The notes under the pieces: model-generated
What the model saw: the letters and a program-made list of their open reading frames with translations, nothing else
What the model was told of the DNA's origin: nothing
Database searches by the model: none
Assembly (NCBI RefSeq): GCF_001545075.1
Contig: NZ_FCOB02000021.1
Location: 1 to 64,000 of the forward strand
From: Caballeronia ptereochthonis
GTDB lineage: Bacteria; Pseudomonadota; Gammaproteobacteria; Burkholderiales; Burkholderiaceae
Direction of reading: 5' to 3'
Length of the DNA stretch: 64,000 nucleotides
Made by a program: the position numbers and the translations under genes
Part shown: positions 60,846-64,000 of the stretch, piece by piece
How the letters are laid out: each line of letters begins with the position of its first letter
Numbering within the stretch: position 1 is the first letter of the stretch

Positions 60846-61900
60846 GCAAGAGCCAAAGCAGCTTGCCCAAAGGCCCCTTGATGGAAGAGTTGTTGCGCAG
60901 CTATTTTCTCAAAGCTGGTTACTACGTAGTCCGTGGCGTTCCGTTTGTGTATGAAGGCTTTGACGTGACGGATATTGACCTATGGCTTTACAGCCGGACT
61001 TCGTCCGTATCACGCGAAGTCACTTTGGTGGACGCGAAAAACAAAAAAACGCCGCAGGCCATAGAGCGCATTTTCTGGGTACAGGGCCTGCGTATCGCAA
61101 CGAAAGCGACGAATGCGATTGTGGCCACGACGGAGAAGCGTCAAGAGGTCAAAGATTTCGGACGTGAACTTGGCGTACTTGTTCTGGATGGAACTTTCCT
61201 GGGCAAACTTGCCAATTCGGATGATCCTAACGAAACTCGACTTGGGGATGAGGAGTTTTTCGCAAAGATCAACGACTACTCGCTGAGCAAGCTGGACGGC
61301 GACTGGAGGGGACGAATAGCGCTTTCGAAGAGCCTTCTTGCAAAGTCGCTCTCTTTTGATAGCTGCAATGAATGGCTTGGCCAGGGTAAGTTCTTCGCCG
61401 AACAGTCCATTGTCAAAGGCAACCAACGCGAGACGGCGCTACGTTGTCTGTACTTGGTGTGCTCGTTTATTGCCATCGCGATCGACTACTGCATGAAGGA
61501 ACTCTCATTCCACGAACAGTCCGAGCGAAACGTACTCATCAAAGATGGCTTCACTTATGGCGCCAGAGGCAGCGCAGGTCTAAAGAAAGTCTTAAATGTC
61601 GCCATGGGGCTGGTCGAACAACATGCAAGTGACGGCCCTGCGATCTCCCGGCAAGTAAGGCTAAGCGTCGAAAAACAGTTGGCTCAGTTGAACACTGCTA
61701 TCTTGGGCGAGTTTTTCTCAAAGAATGAGGTAGCCAGAACCCTGTTTGCCGTTGCCAAAGAGTTCGAGCAGATGGCTATGTCGCGGGAATTTACCTTTCA
61801 TGGCGCGGCAAGCGTTGAGCTTCGTAGCATGCTCTTCTGTTTGCTTGACTACTGGGGTATCGACCGAGTGCTGTTTTCAGAGGCAATAGAAGCGAAGTAA
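60842..61900 (+). CDS. PD-(D/E)XK nuclease-like protein
   Basis: A 352-residue protein. Near the N-terminus, LLRSYFLKAGYYVVRGVPFVYEGFDVTDIDLWLY followed by REVTLVDAKNKKTPQAIERIFWVQGL gives the restriction-endonuclease core: Asp in DIDLW, then the D-x-K triad in VDAKNK. The C-terminal 200 residues are helical with no recognised domain. GTGA/ATGA-type overlap with the upstream gene. Together they look like a two-gene restriction or anti-phage module; function is inferred. Confidence 0.65.
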   Translation: MSKSQSSLPKGPLMEELLRSYFLKAGYYVVRGVPFVYEGFDVTDIDLWLYSRTSSVSREVTLVDAKNKKTPQAIERIFWVQGLRIATKATNAIVATTEKRQEVKDFGRELGVLVLDGTFLGKLANSDDPNETRLGDEEFFAKINDYSLSKLDGDWRGRIALSKSLLAKSLSFDSCNEWLGQGKFFAEQSIVKGNQRETALRCLYLVCSFIAIAIDYCMKELSFHEQSERNVLIKDGFTYGARGSAGLKKVLNVAMGLVEQHASDGPAISRQVRLSVEKQLAQLNTAILGEFFSKNEVARTLFAVAKEFEQMAMSREFTFHGAASVELRSMLFCLLDYWGIDRVLFSEAIEAK

Positions 61901-61992
61901 TCGATCGGGGGCGCCGCGGTTGCCGCGCTTTTCCCGCGAGAGGCCACTCGGGAAGCCTGCCTTCCTACAACATTGCAAAAAGGGACTTGGGT

Positions 61993-63216
61993 ATGGCTGC
62001 GGCAACCACGGACAAGTTCTCGGCTGGTGAACAGGGACTGGGGTATATCTACCAAGCACGCCTTGCGCTGCTTCAGTTATTGCAATTGCCAGAAGACACG
62101 GCAGTCTTCCTGGAGAAGGATGACGACCTAGATTTCGTGGACAGTGACGGAAGCAAGTCGCTCGCATCGTTAAAGCACAAAGCCGTCGGCGACCGCCTAA
62201 CCGATCTGTCGACCGACTTCTGGAAATCCGTCCGCATCTGGTTGGCTCGATATAAACGCGATGGCCGCAGCGCATCGAACCTACGCTTCTTTCTATTCAC
62301 AACCGGCACGGTTTCGGAGTCCTCGTTCCTGAAGAGGTTCTTGCCTGTTCGAGTTGGCACTGACGACGAAGCGACAACCTTAGCCGAACAGGCCGAAGAA
62401 GCGCTGCGCAGATCGAAATCGGATCTCATCGGGGAAATCGCTCAAGCGTTTAACGAACTCACTGGCACCGAGAAAGAGGATTTCCTGACACGCATTCTGA
62501 TTTTTGATGGTAGTCCCCGAATCCAGGATATCCCGGACACCATCAAAGACATGCACATGCGAAGTGTCCGGCGTGAACACAGAAATGCCGTGTTTGAGCG
62601 ACTGGAGGGATGGTGGAACGATGCTGTTATCAAGCAGCTGATTCGCAGCAGAGACGAAGGGATTTTCGGATACGAGGTGTCGGACAAGCTTTCCGCGCTG
62701 TCCGAGGAATACAAGTTGGACAATCTTCCCATCACGTTTCGCGGAAAGGAGCCCACTGGCGAGATCGACACGGAGAACGACCCTCGAACCTTCGTGGCGC
62801 AGCTCAGGAAGATCGGAGTTTCTTCCAACCGCATTCGCAACGCGATTTTGGACTACTACAGAGCATTTGAACAGCGATCGGAGTGGGCGCGCGAAAACCT
62901 GCTGGTTTCTGGGGAGATTGAGGACTATGAAGACCGTCTCGTTGACGAGTGGAGCCGGTACAAAGACGTTGTCTTTGAGGAACTCGATGAGAACAGCGCT
63001 GAGGATGTGCTGCTGCGAGCCGGCAGAGAGCTTTACACATGGGCGGACCAACAGACCGGGAACTATGAATCATTGCGTATCCGCGCGCGCGTGACGGAGC
63101 CCTACGTCACACGCGGCTCTTTTCACATTCTGGCCGATGCCGCACCTGCACCTAGGGTCTATTGGCATCCCCGATTCCTTGACCATCTTGGTCAGTTGCT
63201 GGAGGTCACCAAGTGA
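61993..63216 (+). CDS. ABC-3C system effector/CTD protein with Cap4-like N-terminus
   Basis: A 407-residue protein. The N-terminal GYIYQARLALLQLLQLPEDTAVFLEKDDDLDFVDSDGSKSLASLKHK resembles the DUF4297/Cap4-type nuclease pattern (Glu, Asp and a terminal hKxK). The C-terminal part (AQLRKIGVSSNRIRNAILDYYRAFEQRSEWARENLL; WHPRFLDHLGQLLE) matches the C-terminal domain of ABC-three-component systems. Start ATG at 61993 with an AGGGAC RBS. Its stop overlaps the GTG of the next gene. The nuclease assignment is by motif only. Confidence 0.65.
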   Translation: MAAATTDKFSAGEQGLGYIYQARLALLQLLQLPEDTAVFLEKDDDLDFVDSDGSKSLASLKHKAVGDRLTDLSTDFWKSVRIWLARYKRDGRSASNLRFFLFTTGTVSESSFLKRFLPVRVGTDDEATTLAEQAEEALRRSKSDLIGEIAQAFNELTGTEKEDFLTRILIFDGSPRIQDIPDTIKDMHMRSVRREHRNAVFERLEGWWNDAVIKQLIRSRDEGIFGYEVSDKLSALSEEYKLDNLPITFRGKEPTGEIDTENDPRTFVAQLRKIGVSSNRIRNAILDYYRAFEQRSEWARENLLVSGEIEDYEDRLVDEWSRYKDVVFEELDENSAEDVLLRAGRELYTWADQQTGNYESLRIRARVTEPYVTRGSFHILADAAPAPRVYWHPRFLDHLGQLLEVTK

Positions 63217-63701
63217 AACGTTGGGACCATCGCCCCATAGAAATACGGAACCTGTTCAACCCTGCTTTCTGTGGCCTGGTTCTGTTCCGCGCCATACAGG
63301 GATATGAAGAAGAAGACGACAGAGGCATCCCGTTCTCGCTTTCCTTGCTCATCCTGCCGCTGTGCCTGCACAAGGACTCGCGCGAAGTGATCGCCAACCA
63401 TTCCCGAAGCTATCTCCTAAAGGCTACCGAAAAGAATCCCCAGGTGCAGGTAGGCTTCGCCGAAAGGGTCACAGCCATGCTGCCTTATGCGTTTGAAGGC
63501 TTCGGCCTATTGATGGAGAAGGGCTGCATCTCCGTTGCGCCAGAGGGACGCCTCCAGACAGTTCCCGACAAGGTTCGAAAATCGGTAACCGGAACTGACG
63601 AAACCAAATCCTGCCAGCGAGTTGCACGCATCGTCGGGAAAGAGTTCGCCCGTATCGCAGACCGAGTGACTATATATACGACCTTCGGGATTCGTCCATG
63701 A
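63213..63701 (+). CDS. ABC-3C system middle component
   Basis: A 162-residue protein (GTG start). The opening RPIEIRNLFNPAFCGLVLFRAIQGYE and the following PFSLSLLILPLCLHKDSREVI are characteristic of the middle component of three-component ABC conflict systems. It bridges the effector and the ATPase. Overlaps both neighbours (GTGA, ATGA). Confidence 0.75.
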   Translation: MKRWDHRPIEIRNLFNPAFCGLVLFRAIQGYEEEDDRGIPFSLSLLILPLCLHKDSREVIANHSRSYLLKATEKNPQVQVGFAERVTAMLPYAFEGFGLLMEKGCISVAPEGRLQTVPDKVRKSVTGTDETKSCQRVARIVGKEFARIADRVTIYTTFGIRP

Positions 63702-64000
63702 AGATTAAATCCATCCATATCTACAGCCACGATGGGCAGCGCCGGGATCTGCAGTTCCACGTGGACGGCCTCAACGTCATCACCGGACGTTCTTCCACCG
63801 GCAAGTCCGCGCTCTCCGAAATCGTCGAATACTGCATGGGGCGATCGTCGTTTAATGTCCCGGAAGGCATTATTCGCGACAAGGTTGCCTGGTTTGCAGT
63901 CATCTATCAATTCGATCACGAACAGGTGTTGATCGCCAAGCCCACGCCGCCCGAGGGTGGTGCGAGCTGCAGCACGGCGATGTTGCGTCGGGGAGCAGAA
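63698..64000 (+). CDS. ABC-3C ATPase (DUF3732 type), partial
   Basis: The first 101 residues of an SMC/RecN-like ABC ATPase: MKIKSIHIYSHDGQRRDLQF, with Walker A VITGRSSTGKSALSEIVEYCMG at about residues 28-49. The remainder lies beyond the window. The ATPase is expected to sense invading nucleoprotein and activate the effector. Confidence 0.75.
   Translation, partial: MKIKSIHIYSHDGQRRDLQFHVDGLNVITGRSSTGKSALSEIVEYCMGRSSFNVPEGIIRDKVAWFAVIYQFDHEQVLIAKPTPPEGGASCSTAMLRRGAE

Overview
The window is high-GC DNA from a Burkholderiaceae bacterium (Burkholderia, Paraburkholderia or Caballeronia type). The evidence is the DUF2486-holC-pepA / lptF-lptG neighbourhood, a cysI-DUF934-cysH-cysD-cysN-cobA operon with a cysB-like regulator, and codon use. 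Positions 1 to about 20464 are ordinary chromosome: a large autotransporter, a cytochrome c, pepA/holC, lptFG, a CbiX-type chelatase, a vapBC toxin-antitoxin pair, the assimilatory sulfate reduction operon, its LysR regulator and a branched-chain amino acid binding protein.

At 20465-21063 there is an unusual tRNA junction. The 5' half of a tRNA-Leu(CAA) gene stops in the anticodon loop and runs into unrelated DNA rich in inverted repeats. A second, complete tRNA-Leu(CAA) with a different acceptor stem follows, and its anticodon loop is interrupted by a 250-nt group IC3 self-splicing intron. Just after its terminator lies TTTTTCAT (21060-21067), the known target sequence of Tn4371-family integrative conjugative elements (ICEs).

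From about 21068 to beyond 64000 the window holds a Tn4371-like ICE, read from its trb end. The conserved backbone, all on the minus strand, is DUF2274-trbI-trbG-trbF-trbL-trbK-trbJ-trbE-trbD-trbC-trbB-copG-traG, then eexN/lysR, relaxase, traF, DUF2840, a small ribbon-helix-helix protein, parA, iterons, repA, an AlpA-like protein, DUF2285, DUF2958, DUF736, parB (frameshifted) and DUF932. The integrase and the far end lie outside the window.

The cargo between the ICE end and trbI (21398-32719) is an alkylation-damage response island. It has a degenerate, frameshifted ada, a separate Ada-type zinc-binding protein, three paralogous 2OG-Fe(II) oxygenases, alkB, alkA and two further O6-alkylguanine methyltransferases. 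It also has genes not normally linked to alkylation repair: a ChaC-like gamma-glutamylcyclotransferase, a TagD-like nucleotidyltransferase, an NTF2-fold protein and several unknowns. Nine promoters share one architecture that I read directly: an Ada box, AAT-N6-GCAAGAAnCGGAGT, exactly 21 nt upstream of a -10 hexamer. One of them drives a LysR gene inside the conjugation module. This ICE-borne Ada regulon is the main finding.

The right end (59583-64000) is a lower-GC defence-like island: a two-gene module (unknown protein plus PD-(D/E)XK-type nuclease), followed by an ABC-three-component (ABC-3C) system whose ATPase runs off the window.
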